From Nocardiopsis sp. FIRDI 009 (GTDB taxonomy: Bacteria > Actinomycetota > Actinomycetes > Streptosporangiales > Streptosporangiaceae), in contig NZ_QPNC01000005.1 in NCBI RefSeq assembly GCF_003386285.1, forward strand, positions 62,001-126,000: a DNA stretch of 64,000 nucleotides. Reading direction: 5' to 3'. Below are positions 1 through 8,900 of the stretch, piece by piece. The translations under genes were made by a program, and so were the position numbers. The notes below the pieces were generated by a model. The model searched no databases. It worked only from the letters and a program-made list of their open reading frames with translations, and was not told the origin of the DNA. Numbering within the stretch: position 1 is the first letter of the stretch; each line of letters starts with the position of its first letter.

Positions 1-41
1 CCCAGAACCCCCCGTCACCGGAGACCGAGCGAGGACATCCC

Positions 42-2600
42 GTGCATCAGCCCGTGCATCCGCACTCGCGGTCCGACGAGCCCCCCAAGGCCCCCAAGGA
101 CGGGGGCGGCGACCGGCGCTCCGCCGGTCCCACGCGCTCGGAGGACGACCCGTCCGACCGGCCCGTCGGACCGTTCTCCGCCTCGGCGGAGAAGGGCTAC
201 CGCCCCGCGACCCGCACGAGCGTCCCGAATCCCTACACCACCCGGCGCCTGGAGATCGACGACGTCGACACCGGCGCGCGCTCGGTCGGACAGTGGCGGG
301 GCATGGGCCTCGACGAGCCCGACCCGCGCGGCCGACCCAGGACCACCGACTCCCCGGCACACATGAGCGACACCACCCCGAACACGGGCGCCGCGGCGCG
401 GCCCACCACCGGACCACAGCCCCGGACGGCCGAGGGCTCCGCTGAGCAGGACCAGCGGGAACCGGCCGCCCCGGCGCCTCCCGCGGACGACGCGGCGCAC
501 AGCACCGACACACCCCGGCACACCTCGGAACCCGCCGCCCACCGGGCCCCCTCCCGGCAGGGGGCCGACGGCACGCGTGCCACCCACACCCCGCGCACCG
601 GCGAGAACGGCCCCGTCCGATCCGCCTCCCCCGAACCCTCGGGCGAGGGGGACCGGCGCACGTCGGCGACCGGCAAGCACGGGGCCGACCCCCTGGAGGG
701 AGGTTCGCGCATGGACGACCAGCCGAACCCGTACGGGACAGCCGAACCCCGGACCACGGATCCGACGACCGGCCAGTACGCCGAACGGAGTGAGACCGCC
801 GATCCCGGTCCGCACGCGCGGGCACGGGAATCCGCGGTGCCGCCCGCCGGAGCGCCCGGACCCGGCCCGGTGCCCCCGGGGCAGGCTCCCGATCCGACCA
901 CCGGGACGTGGCCGCAGGCCGTCCACCCCCTGCACCCCCTGCACGCCCCGCAGGGCCACCCGCCCCAGGCCGCCCCCGCCCAGCCCGGGTTCCACGGGCC
1001 CGTCGGCGGCCAGGGGTACCCGACGTACGCCGGGTACCCGGGACAGCCCCCGTACCCGGGGCAGGCGGCCCACCACGCCCACCCGCCCCACCAGGGGCCC
1101 GGCTACCAGCCCGCGCCGGTCCAGCACCACCCGGCCCCCTACGCGCCGCCGCACCCGATGGTGGCCTACCAGAACCCCTATCCGGTCCCGTACCAGCCGC
1201 CCGGCTACGTGTTCCCCGGCCAGCCGGTGGTCCTCCCCGGCCAGTTCCCGGTCTACGGCCAGCCCGTCCACCACGTCATCGTGCTGACCTCCGGGCAGGC
1301 CCCGCAGGTGATCACCGCCGAACCGGCCGCCGACCGCGCCGAGCCGGAGCGCGAGGGCCGGACCGAGGCAGGGAGGGGCGAGACCGGGCGGGACGGCGAC
1401 GAGGACACCCCCCACGCACGGGGGGTCGCCGAGGAGGCCGCCGCCGAACCGGCCGCGGACGACGCCTCCGCCGGTGCGGAGGAGGAGGCCCCCACGGCCG
1501 AGCGGGACGACGACGGTGACCGGGACGGGGCCGCCCAGGGCGGCACCGAGGGCGAGTCGGACCGGGAGGGCCTGCTCAACGAGGCGCTGGCCGGTCTGGC
1601 CATGCGCGACCTGTCCCTGGTCGACACCCTCCTGGAGACGGTCGAGGAACTGGAGACCGATGCCCAGGACCCCGATCTGCTCGACAAGCTCTTCCAGATC
1701 GACAACCTCGCGACCCGCATGCGGCGGAACGGGGAGAACTTCCTGGTGCTGACCGGCCACGACGGCGGCGAGTCCGACGCCCACGACGAGATCGTCCCGC
1801 TCCTGGACGTCGCCCGCGCCGCGACCTCCGAGATCAAGGACTACCCCCGTGTCCGGCTGGGCAAGCTCCCCCAGACGTCCATCACCGGTATGGCCGCCGA
1901 CGACATCAGCCACCTGCTCGCCGAGTTGCTGGACAACGCGACCGCCAACTCCCCCGAGCACTCCCAGGTCGTGGTCAGCGCCCGCGAACTCGACGACGGC
2001 CGCCTGATGATCGTGGTCGAGGACGAGGGCGTGGGCATCCCCGAGGCCCAGCTGACCGAGCTCAACCGGAGGCTCGCCGGAGCCCCCGTGCTGGACGACG
2101 AGGTGCCGCGGCACATGGGCCTGTACGTCGCCAGCCGGATCGCGCGCAGGCACGGCCTGGAGGCCCGCCTGGAGTCGCGCTCCTTCCGGGGGGTCAACGC
2201 CTACGCGATCATCCCCAAGGACCTCCTGCGCGTGGCCACGCCACCGATCCCGGGCCAGGCCCGCACCTCGACGGTGCCCGCCACGTCGGCGTCGCGGCCC
2301 CCCGTGGTCCCCCCGCCCGTGACCGGGGCCAACGGTGTGAACGGCAGTGCGTCCGCCCAACCCCTCGGCGGCGGAGACTCCGCCGTCACCTCGGCCGGGC
2401 TGCCCCGCCGCAGCGCCACCCCGCACGGTTCGCCCCTGCGGATGATGCCCCCGCCGGACCACTCCTCCGAACCGCCCGCCGACGCGCCGCCGAAGCTGAC
2501 CGGTGATGCGCGGGCGGAGCAGATCCGCGACGAACTCGGAGACTTCCTCGACGGCGAACGGGAAGCCCTCGAGGACCGGCCGGACGGAGAGGACACGTGA
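42..2600 (+). CDS. cvnA: Conservon sensor-like protein CvnA (ATPase domain, Pro-rich N-terminus)
   Basis: This is the sensor-kinase-like first member of an actinomycete conservon, which reports to a Roadblock protein and a small GTPase. A GHKL ATPase fold occupies the region from about residue 510 to 730: a helical stretch from residue 511, an N-box with D631/N632, and a DEGVGIP G-box near residue 660. No phospho-acceptor histidine motif is apparent. Residues 1-510 are low-complexity Pro/Gly/Ala/Glu sequence with PYPGQ-like repeats and no convincing membrane segment. This is odd, because most CvnA proteins have an N-terminal membrane-anchored sensor region. The GTG at 42 follows a GAGGA-like ribosome site, but the frame stays open to base 3, so the true start may lie upstream of the window. 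The C-terminal 110 residues are again disordered. Order and identity of the next three genes make the conservon assignment firm; the start is uncertain. Confidence 0.85.
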   Translation: MHQPVHPHSRSDEPPKAPKDGGGDRRSAGPTRSEDDPSDRPVGPFSASAEKGYRPATRTSVPNPYTTRRLEIDDVDTGARSVGQWRGMGLDEPDPRGRPRTTDSPAHMSDTTPNTGAAARPTTGPQPRTAEGSAEQDQREPAAPAPPADDAAHSTDTPRHTSEPAAHRAPSRQGADGTRATHTPRTGENGPVRSASPEPSGEGDRRTSATGKHGADPLEGGSRMDDQPNPYGTAEPRTTDPTTGQYAERSETADPGPHARARESAVPPAGAPGPGPVPPGQAPDPTTGTWPQAVHPLHPLHAPQGHPPQAAPAQPGFHGPVGGQGYPTYAGYPGQPPYPGQAAHHAHPPHQGPGYQPAPVQHHPAPYAPPHPMVAYQNPYPVPYQPPGYVFPGQPVVLPGQFPVYGQPVHHVIVLTSGQAPQVITAEPAADRAEPEREGRTEAGRGETGRDGDEDTPHARGVAEEAAAEPAADDASAGAEEEAPTAERDDDGDRDGAAQGGTEGESDREGLLNEALAGLAMRDLSLVDTLLETVEELETDAQDPDLLDKLFQIDNLATRMRRNGENFLVLTGHDGGESDAHDEIVPLLDVARAATSEIKDYPRVRLGKLPQTSITGMAADDISHLLAELLDNATANSPEHSQVVVSARELDDGRLMIVVEDEGVGIPEAQLTELNRRLAGAPVLDDEVPRHMGLYVASRIARRHGLEARLESRSFRGVNAYAIIPKDLLRVATPPIPGQARTSTVPATSASRPPVVPPPVTGANGVNGSASAQPLGGGDSAVTSAGLPRRSATPHGSPLRMMPPPDHSSEPPADAPPKLTGDARAEQIRDELGDFLDGEREALEDRPDGEDT

Positions 2601-2688
2601 TCCCCCTCTCTCCCCGGTCCCTCCCCCGGGTGCCGACACGCACCCCCCGAACCCCCGAACCCGACCCTCGGCCCAGGCAGGTAGAGCG

Positions 2689-3114
2689 ATGACCGAACCC
2701 GTTAACGACAGCGTTGAGAACTTCTCCTGGCTCATCGACCGGTTCGTCCGGGACGTCCGCGGAGTCGAGCACGCCGTGGTCGTCTCGTCCGACGGGCTGG
2801 TGCTGACCCACTCCAGCGACTTTCCGGAGGAACACGCCGAACAGCTCGCGGCGATCGCCAGCGGCCTGCACAGCCTGGCCGTCGGCGGCGCCGGGCTCTT
2901 CCAGCGCGGCGAGTGCGAGCAGCTCCTCGTCCGCTTCAACAAGGGTCACCTGTTCATCATGGCCATCAGCGACGGTTCGTGCATGGCCGTCCTCACCTCC
3001 CCGGGCAGCGAGCTCAAACTCATCGGCTTCCAGATGACCAAGCTCGTGGAGAACGTCGCGCACGTGCTCACGCCCCAGCTGCGATCGCAACTGCGCGAGG
3101 TCATCCAGAACTGA
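2689..3114 (+). CDS. cvnB: Conservon Roadblock/LC7 protein CvnB
   Basis: A 141-residue Roadblock/LC7-fold protein. In conservons this partner binds and modulates the CvnD GTPase and links it to CvnA. The sequence shows the family pattern: an N-terminal helix (WLIDRFVRDV), a VVVSSDGL strand-turn, an AIASGLHSLA helix, and the RGECEQLLV and MAVLTSPG strands. Family length is matched. The ATG lies seven bases after AGGTAGAG, a usable ribosome site, and 88 bases after cvnA. No membrane segment is present, so a cytoplasmic or membrane-peripheral location is expected. Confidence 0.93.
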   Translation: MTEPVNDSVENFSWLIDRFVRDVRGVEHAVVVSSDGLVLTHSSDFPEEHAEQLAAIASGLHSLAVGGAGLFQRGECEQLLVRFNKGHLFIMAISDGSCMAVLTSPGSELKLIGFQMTKLVENVAHVLTPQLRSQLREVIQN

Positions 3115-3165
3115 GCCGGCGACCCGTAGCGGTTCGGCAGGGATCACGAGAAGGTTGCCACTGAC

Positions 3166-3525
3166 ATGAGCTTCCGCAGGCGAAGGAGTAACCGCGTCCG
3201 CCCGTTCACCTTCACGGGCGGGCGGACGCGGTCGCGGCATCCGCTGATGGTGCAGACCCTGGTCTCGACGTCCGAGCCCGGGAAGGAACCTCCGAGCACC
3301 CTCATGCCGGAGTCGATCAACATCTACAGACTGTGCCGGGAGACGCGGTCACTCGCCGAGGTGTCGGCGGAGCTGAACATCCCCCTGGGCGTCACCCAGG
3401 TCCTGGTCAGCGACCTGGCCGAGCAGGACATGGTGTACATCCACCCGACCATCACCGGCAGCAGTCCATCGGAAAACCAGGTTCTGGAGAGGGCTCTTCG
3501 TGGTCTCGAACGACTTTTCCAGTGA
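3166..3525 (+). CDS. cvnC: Conservon DUF742 protein CvnC
   Basis: A 119-residue DUF742 protein, the third conservon member. The family carries a winged-helix-like region; here it spans about residues 50-118, with the INIYRLC, SLAEVSAELNIPLG and VLVSDLAEQ segments typical of the family. The basic N-terminus contains the RPFTFTGGRT segment usual in CvnC proteins. It starts 51 bases after cvnB. Its stop codon is overlapped by the GTG start of cvnD (GTGA), which indicates translational coupling. The molecular role of DUF742 is not well defined; functional linkage to the GTPase is known for the family. Confidence 0.92.
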   Translation: MSFRRRRSNRVRPFTFTGGRTRSRHPLMVQTLVSTSEPGKEPPSTLMPESINIYRLCRETRSLAEVSAELNIPLGVTQVLVSDLAEQDMVYIHPTITGSSPSENQVLERALRGLERLFQ

Positions 3526-4106
3526 CAAACAGGTCGAATCGCAAGAAGATGTCGAGCAAGATCGTCATCGCCGGTGGCTTCGGCGCCGGCAAGACGACCT
3601 TGGTGAGCTCGGTCTCGGAGATTCCGCCGGTCACGACAGAGGCGATCATGACCGAGGCGAGCATCGGCCATGACGACACCTCGATCACACCCGACAAGAC
3701 GACGACCACCGTCGCGATGGACTTCGGTCGCATCACCATCGACGACGAGCTGGTCATGTACATGTTCGGCACGCCGGGACAGGCGCGCTTCTGGTTCATG
3801 TGGGACGATCTCGTACGCGGCGCGGTGGGGGCCGTCGTCGTGGTCGACTGCCGGAGGCTCGCGGACTCCTTCGACGCGGTCGACTACTTCGAGACGAACC
3901 GGCGCATCCCCTACATCGTGGCGCTGAACAGGTTCGAGGGGCGGCTGGACTACACCGCCGAACAGGTCCGCGAGGCGTTGGAGGTCAGCCCGGAGGTACC
4001 GATCATCGACTTCGACGCGCGCCAGCGCAACTCGGGCGGCGACGTCCTCAAGACGCTGCTTCGGTACGCGTTGCAGCACAACCGTGCGAGTGAGCCCGTC
4101 GGCTGA
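3522..4106 (+). CDS. cvnD: Conservon small GTPase CvnD
   Basis: A Ras-like small GTPase of the CvnD/Mgl-related class, the output of the conservon. The Walker A P-loop GGFGAGKT is at residues 18-25. The switch II region contains GTPGQARF, where many small GTPases have DxxG(Q). A LNRFEG segment stands at the base-recognition (NKxD) position, as is common for this family. I chose GTG 3522 because it overlaps the cvnC stop by four bases. ATG 3549 is an alternative that shortens the protein by nine residues. In-frame sequence continues further upstream but only shadows cvnC. The product has 194 residues, normal for CvnD. Confidence 0.92.
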   Translation: MTNRSNRKKMSSKIVIAGGFGAGKTTLVSSVSEIPPVTTEAIMTEASIGHDDTSITPDKTTTTVAMDFGRITIDDELVMYMFGTPGQARFWFMWDDLVRGAVGAVVVVDCRRLADSFDAVDYFETNRRIPYIVALNRFEGRLDYTAEQVREALEVSPEVPIIDFDARQRNSGGDVLKTLLRYALQHNRASEPVG

Positions 4107-4170
4107 CGGGCGGGGAGCCGCCGCGCCCTCCCCACCGCCCCCGTAGACTCCCCAGGAAAGTTAGCGACAG

Positions 4171-5436
4171 ATGCGCAAGATCCTTATCGTCGGAGCGGGC
4201 CACGCCGGTCTGCACCTGGCTCATGGGCTGCTGACCGAAGGCTACGACGTCACGGTGATCACGGGGCAGTCCTCCATGGAGATCCGCACCGGCAAGCCGG
4301 CGATCTCGCAGTTCACCTTCCCGACGGCCCTGAACTACGAGCGCCAACACGACCTCGACCTGTGGAGTGCCCTGTCACCGCAGATCAGGGAACAGAGAGT
4401 GCATCTGTATCCGGGCCGGGAACGGCCCGTGGTGACCTTCAAGGGCAAGACGGGCGAGGACAACGACTACATCGTCGCGGTCGACCGCCGTGTCAAGATG
4501 GCCGACTGGCTGGAGTACTTCGAGGACCGCGGCGGCAAGGTGGTCATCCACGGGGTCACCGTCACCGATCTCGACTACTTCTCCCGCATGTTCGAGCTCA
4601 TCATCGTCGCCGTGGGCCACGGTGAGCTGGGTCAGCTCTTCGACTACGACGAGTCCCGGTTCAGCGGAGCCCGACCCCGCTCGATCGCCCAGGCGCAGGT
4701 CTACGACGTCTGGCCCGACGAGGACGGTGAGGAGAACATCGGCTGGGCGGCCTCCGCCGCGGAGGCGGGGAACATCATGTTCATCCCCGTCCTGGCCCAG
4801 GACGGCCCCTGCCACAACCTGCTGCTGGTCGACAAACGGGGCGGCCCGATGGACGCGTGGCCGGACCGGCCCGGTCCCGAGGAGCAGCTGCGCCGGATGA
4901 AGGACCTGCTCCGCCAGTACGCCCCGGACTACTTCGAGCGGGTCAAGGACGCCGTCCTGGTGGACGGACGCCGCAGCACGTTGATCGAGGACCTGACCCC
5001 TCAGGTACGCAACCCGGTGGGCGTCCTGCCCTCCGGCGGCCGTGTCCTGGGCATGGCCGACGTCGTCGTGACGATGGATCCCTACGTCGGCCAGAGCTGG
5101 AACAACTCCACCCGGTGCGCGAAGGCGTATCTGGAGAGCATCCTCGAACACGGCGACCGCCCCTTCGACGAGGAATTCCTGGTCAGGACCTTCGACCGGT
5201 TCTGGGAATTCGGACTGCACAACCAGATGTGGGCGGAGCTGAATTCCACATTGTGGGACGAGGGGGACCTGGCGCCGTTCTTCTACGACCTCCTCGACGG
5301 GGCCCGGGCGTACCCGGAGGTGGCGGACCGGTGGATCCGTGGCTGGGACTACCCGCCGGACTACGCGAACTGGCTCCTGGACCCGGATCTGGCCGCGGAG
5401 TACCTCAAGGAGGTCCGTGCCCGGCACGGGGACTGA
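4171..5436 (+). CDS. Styrene-monooxygenase-A-like FAD-dependent monooxygenase
   Basis: A 421-residue flavoprotein of the StyA (styrene/indole monooxygenase large subunit) group, two-component enzymes that take reduced FAD from a partner reductase and epoxidise or hydroxylate aromatic substrates. The N-terminus is a Rossmann fold with the GAGHAG dinucleotide motif at residues 8-13. The substrate-binding half carries the MADVVVTMDPYVGQSWNNSTRCA block typical of this family, near residues 291-313. The gene begins 64 bases after cvnD on the same strand with a CAGGAAAG ribosome site, and ends at a strong hairpin terminator. It therefore reads as a fifth gene of the conservon operon. No StyB-type flavin reductase is in the window. 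The physiological substrate is unknown. Confidence 0.8.
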   Translation: MRKILIVGAGHAGLHLAHGLLTEGYDVTVITGQSSMEIRTGKPAISQFTFPTALNYERQHDLDLWSALSPQIREQRVHLYPGRERPVVTFKGKTGEDNDYIVAVDRRVKMADWLEYFEDRGGKVVIHGVTVTDLDYFSRMFELIIVAVGHGELGQLFDYDESRFSGARPRSIAQAQVYDVWPDEDGEENIGWAASAAEAGNIMFIPVLAQDGPCHNLLLVDKRGGPMDAWPDRPGPEEQLRRMKDLLRQYAPDYFERVKDAVLVDGRRSTLIEDLTPQVRNPVGVLPSGGRVLGMADVVVTMDPYVGQSWNNSTRCAKAYLESILEHGDRPFDEEFLVRTFDRFWEFGLHNQMWAELNSTLWDEGDLAPFFYDLLDGARAYPEVADRWIRGWDYPPDYANWLLDPDLAAEYLKEVRARHGD

Positions 5437-5455
5437 TGTCCGCCGCACCCGTACG

Positions 5456-5486
5456 CGAGCCCGATGTCCCGGCGACATCGGGCTCG
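5456..5486 (+). terminator. Strong hairpin terminator after the conservon operon
   Basis: A perfect 13-bp stem (CGAGCCCGATGTC with its complement) closes a 5-base loop, 20 bases after the monooxygenase stop. There is a short T-containing tail (TTGG). It isolates the conservon from the PKS genes downstream. Confidence 0.85.
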
Positions 5487-5962
5487 TTGGTGTCCGAAAG
5501 ATGAGATGAATGACCGATTACGTCATTGACCGAATTATCTTCAGGAGAGGCCGAAACCGGAGAGAGCGTTGTCATGCATCGTGAGCGGCGGTTACGATCC
5601 TTCGTGTTGGTGTCTGTAAGTGACACATAGCCAAGAGTGAGACTTCTGTACCGCTTGAGTGCTAGGTGTCTGTCGTCAGCGGAGCTGGTCCTCCTCCCCG
5701 GGGGGACGACCGTGTTGGAAGGGTGTTCCATGTCCCCCTGCGTGTGTCCCTTTCGTTTTCTCCGGAGCGTCGCAGCCACCGGTCGCACGGATTGACACAA
5801 CGTGGCCACGAATGACGGCACACCCATCTCTCACCCATTCTGAACTGCGGAAAAGGTTGCTGGGCGCGTGCATCTGCACGGGACGGGACATCCGTCGCCG
5901 TGTGCCGTAGAAGCCCTCGTCCACGCGTGACGTGAACGTGGAACGCGATCGGAGGGAACGCG
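5487..5962 (+). promoter_or_regulatory. PKS upstream region with repeated GGTGTC motifs
   Basis: About 475 bases without a convincing gene, noticeably richer in A+T than the flanks. The motif GGTGTC followed by YG occurs three times on the plus strand, at about 5489, 5609 and 5665. At 5610-5626 it forms a GTGTC-N7-GACAC palindrome. This is the likely promoter/operator zone of the PKS operon. I cannot name the regulator or place the start site. Confidence 0.45.
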
Positions 5963-8900
5963 ATGATCAGTGACCGCTCGAACACCGACCCCCGGGGCCC
6001 CGGCACCCCGGTCGCCGTGGTGGGGCTCGCCTGTCGCCTTCCCGGAGCCTCGACCCCCGAGGCGTTCTGGCGGCTGCTCTGCGAGGGTCGTGAGGCCATC
6101 ACGGCACCCCCCGAACGGCTCGGCGCCCCCGCCGTCGAACGCGACCACCGCTGGGGCGGCTACCTGGACCGCGCCGAGGACTTCGACGCCGCCTTCTTCG
6201 GCGTCTCCCCCCGCGAGGCGCTGGCCATGGACCCCCAGCAGCGGCTCATGCTCGAACTGAGCTGGGAGGCGGTGGAGAACTCCCGCACCGCCCCCGACAC
6301 CCTGCGCGGCTCCGACACCGGCGTGTTCACCGGGGCCATCGCCTCCGACTACGCGCTCGTCCAACAGCGCGGGGACCGGGCGGAGATCGGTCACCACACC
6401 CTGACCGGGACCCAGCGCGGCATGATCGCCAACCGGGTCTCCTACACGCTGGGCCTGTCCGGCCCCAGCCTGACCGTGGACAGCGGCCAGTCCTCGTCCC
6501 TGGTCAGCGTGTACATGGCCATGGAGAGCCTGCGCCGCGGGGAGTGCACCACCGCGCTCGCGGGCGGCGTGAACCTCATCCTGGCGCCGGAGAGCACCGA
6601 GAGCGTCGAGCGGTTCGGCGGGCTCTCCCCGGACGCCCACTGCTACACCCTCGACGCGCGAGCCAACGGTTACGCGCGGGGCGAGGGCGGAGCCGTGGTC
6701 GTCCTCAAGACCCTGGACCGGGCCCTGGCCGACGGAGACCGGATCCACGCGGTCCTGCGCGGGGGCGCGGTCAACAACTCGGGGGACACCGCCTACCTGG
6801 CCCGGCCCGACGCCCGGGGGCAGGAGGCGGTGCTGCGCGCCGCGCTGCGACGGGCCTCCGCCGAGCCGGGTCAGGTCGCCTACGTCGAGATGCACGGGAC
6901 CGGAACCCCGGCGGGGGACCCGGTCGAGGCGGCCGCCCTCGGCGCGGTCTTCGGCCCGGGACGGGAGGAGGCGTTGCGGGTCGGCTCGGCCAAGACCAAC
7001 ATCGGTCACCTGGAGGGTGCGGCGGGCATCGTCGGCCTGGTCAAGACCGTGCTGAGCGTGGCGCACGGCCAACTGCCGCCCACCCGCAACTTCGCCGCCC
7101 CCCACCCGGCCATCGACCTCGAACGGCTGCGGCTCTCCCCCCAGCTGCACCGCGAACCCTGGCCCGCCGACGCACCCCTGGCCGGGGTCTCCTCCTTCGG
7201 CATGGGCGGTACCAACTGCCATCTGGTCGTGGGGCCCCCGCCTCCGCGCCAGCCCGAACCAGTCGGCAAAGGCAGGGGCGAGAGCGCCCTCGACCCGGTT
7301 CCGTGGGTACTCTCCGCCCGTTCCGAGGCGGCGCTGCGGGCCCAGGCATCGGCCCTGCACGCACACGTGTCGGCCCGGCCCGGCCTGCGCGCCGAGGACG
7401 TGGGGCTGTCCCTGGCGACCACCCGGACGGTGTTCGAGCACCGGGCGGTGATCCTCGCCTCCGGCGGCAGCGGGGCGCGCGAGCTGGAGTCGGTGCGCCC
7501 CGAACGGGCACCCGGAGGCGACGACGCCGGACCGGTCCTGGTCTTCCCCGGTCAGGGCGGCCAGTGGGCGGGTATGGCCCGTGACCTGCTCGACGGAGAC
7601 GGCCCGCTCGCCCAGGTGTTCACCAAGCGCGTCCTGGAGTGCGAGCGTGCCCTGGACCCGCACGTGGACTGGTCGCTGGTCCAGGTCCTGCGCGGAGACC
7701 CGCGCGCCCCCTCCTTCGTCGGCCCCGGGGCCCGGGTGGACGTGGTCCAGCCGGTCCTGTGGGCCGTCATGGTCGCGCTGGCCGAGGTGTGGGCGGCGCT
7801 GGGGGTGCGTCCGGCCGCGGTGATCGGCCACTCCCAGGGCGAGATCGCCGCGGCCTGCGTGGCGGGCGCCCTCTCCCTGGAGGAGGCCGCGTGGGTCGTG
7901 GCGTTGCGCAGCCGGGCGCTGACCACGCTCTCCGGGACCGGCGGCATGGCCTCGCTCGGCCTGACCCCGCAACGCGCGCGGGAGCTGGTCGACGGGACGG
8001 ACGACCTGTACCTGGCCGCGGTCAACGGCCCCGACTCCGTGCTGGTCTCCGGCGGTCCCGCCGCGGTGCGCCGCGCGGTGGACGACTGCGTCGACAACGG
8101 GGTGCACGGTGCCCTGGTCGACGTCGACTACGCGTCGCACTCCGCGCACGTGGAGCGGATCCGTGACGTCCTGGCCCAGCGGCTGGCCGGGATCGCGCCG
8201 CGTCCGGCGCGCGTGCCGTTCTTCTCGACCCTGACCGGCGCCGCCCTGGCCGAGGACGAGACCGCCCTGGACGCCGGGTACTGGTACCGCAACCTGAGCC
8301 ACACGGTCCGCTTCGCCGAGGCGACCGAGGCCGCCGTCCAGGCCGGTCACAGGACGTTCCTCGAAGTCGGACCGCACCCCGTCCTGTCCTACGCGATCGA
8401 GCGCACCCTGGAGGCCGCGGGCACCCGGGGCGCCGTGCTGGAGACGTTGCGCCGCGACCGGGGTGACCAGGCCCAGCTGCTCACGGCGGCGGCCCGGGCC
8501 TTCACCCACGGGGTGGACGTGGACTGGGGCGCCCTGTTCGCGCGGACCAACGCGCGCCCGGTCGACCTGCCCACCTACCCGTTCCAGCGCACCCGGTTCT
8601 GGCCGCGGACCGCCCCGGCCACCGGTGCCCCGGCCACGGCGGACGCCTCCGCCCGGCGTCCGGGAAGGGGCGTCGGCGGCACGGAGGACACCCGCGCCCT
8701 GGTCATGTCGCTGTGCGCGAGGGTGCTCGAACAGGAGGCCCCGGCCGCGGGGGACGAGGGCAGGGCCTTCCGCGACCTGGGCTTCGACTCCGTCATGCTG
8801 CTCGAACTCGCCGAGCTGCTGGAGGAGGAGACCGGGGTCCACCTGGACGAGACGGCCCTGTTCGACCTGCCGACCCCCGCCGCGCTCGCGGACCACCTGA

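Noticed and set aside
1010..1270. Tandem repeat in cvnA that could be a CRISPR-like array
   Set aside because: The repetition is codon-level (Pro/Tyr/Gly/Gln) without constant repeat length or unique spacers.
15..2942. 975-codon minus-strand frame opposite cvnA and cvnB
   Set aside because: Repetitive Gly/Arg/Val translation caused by GC bias; the plus-strand genes have clear families.
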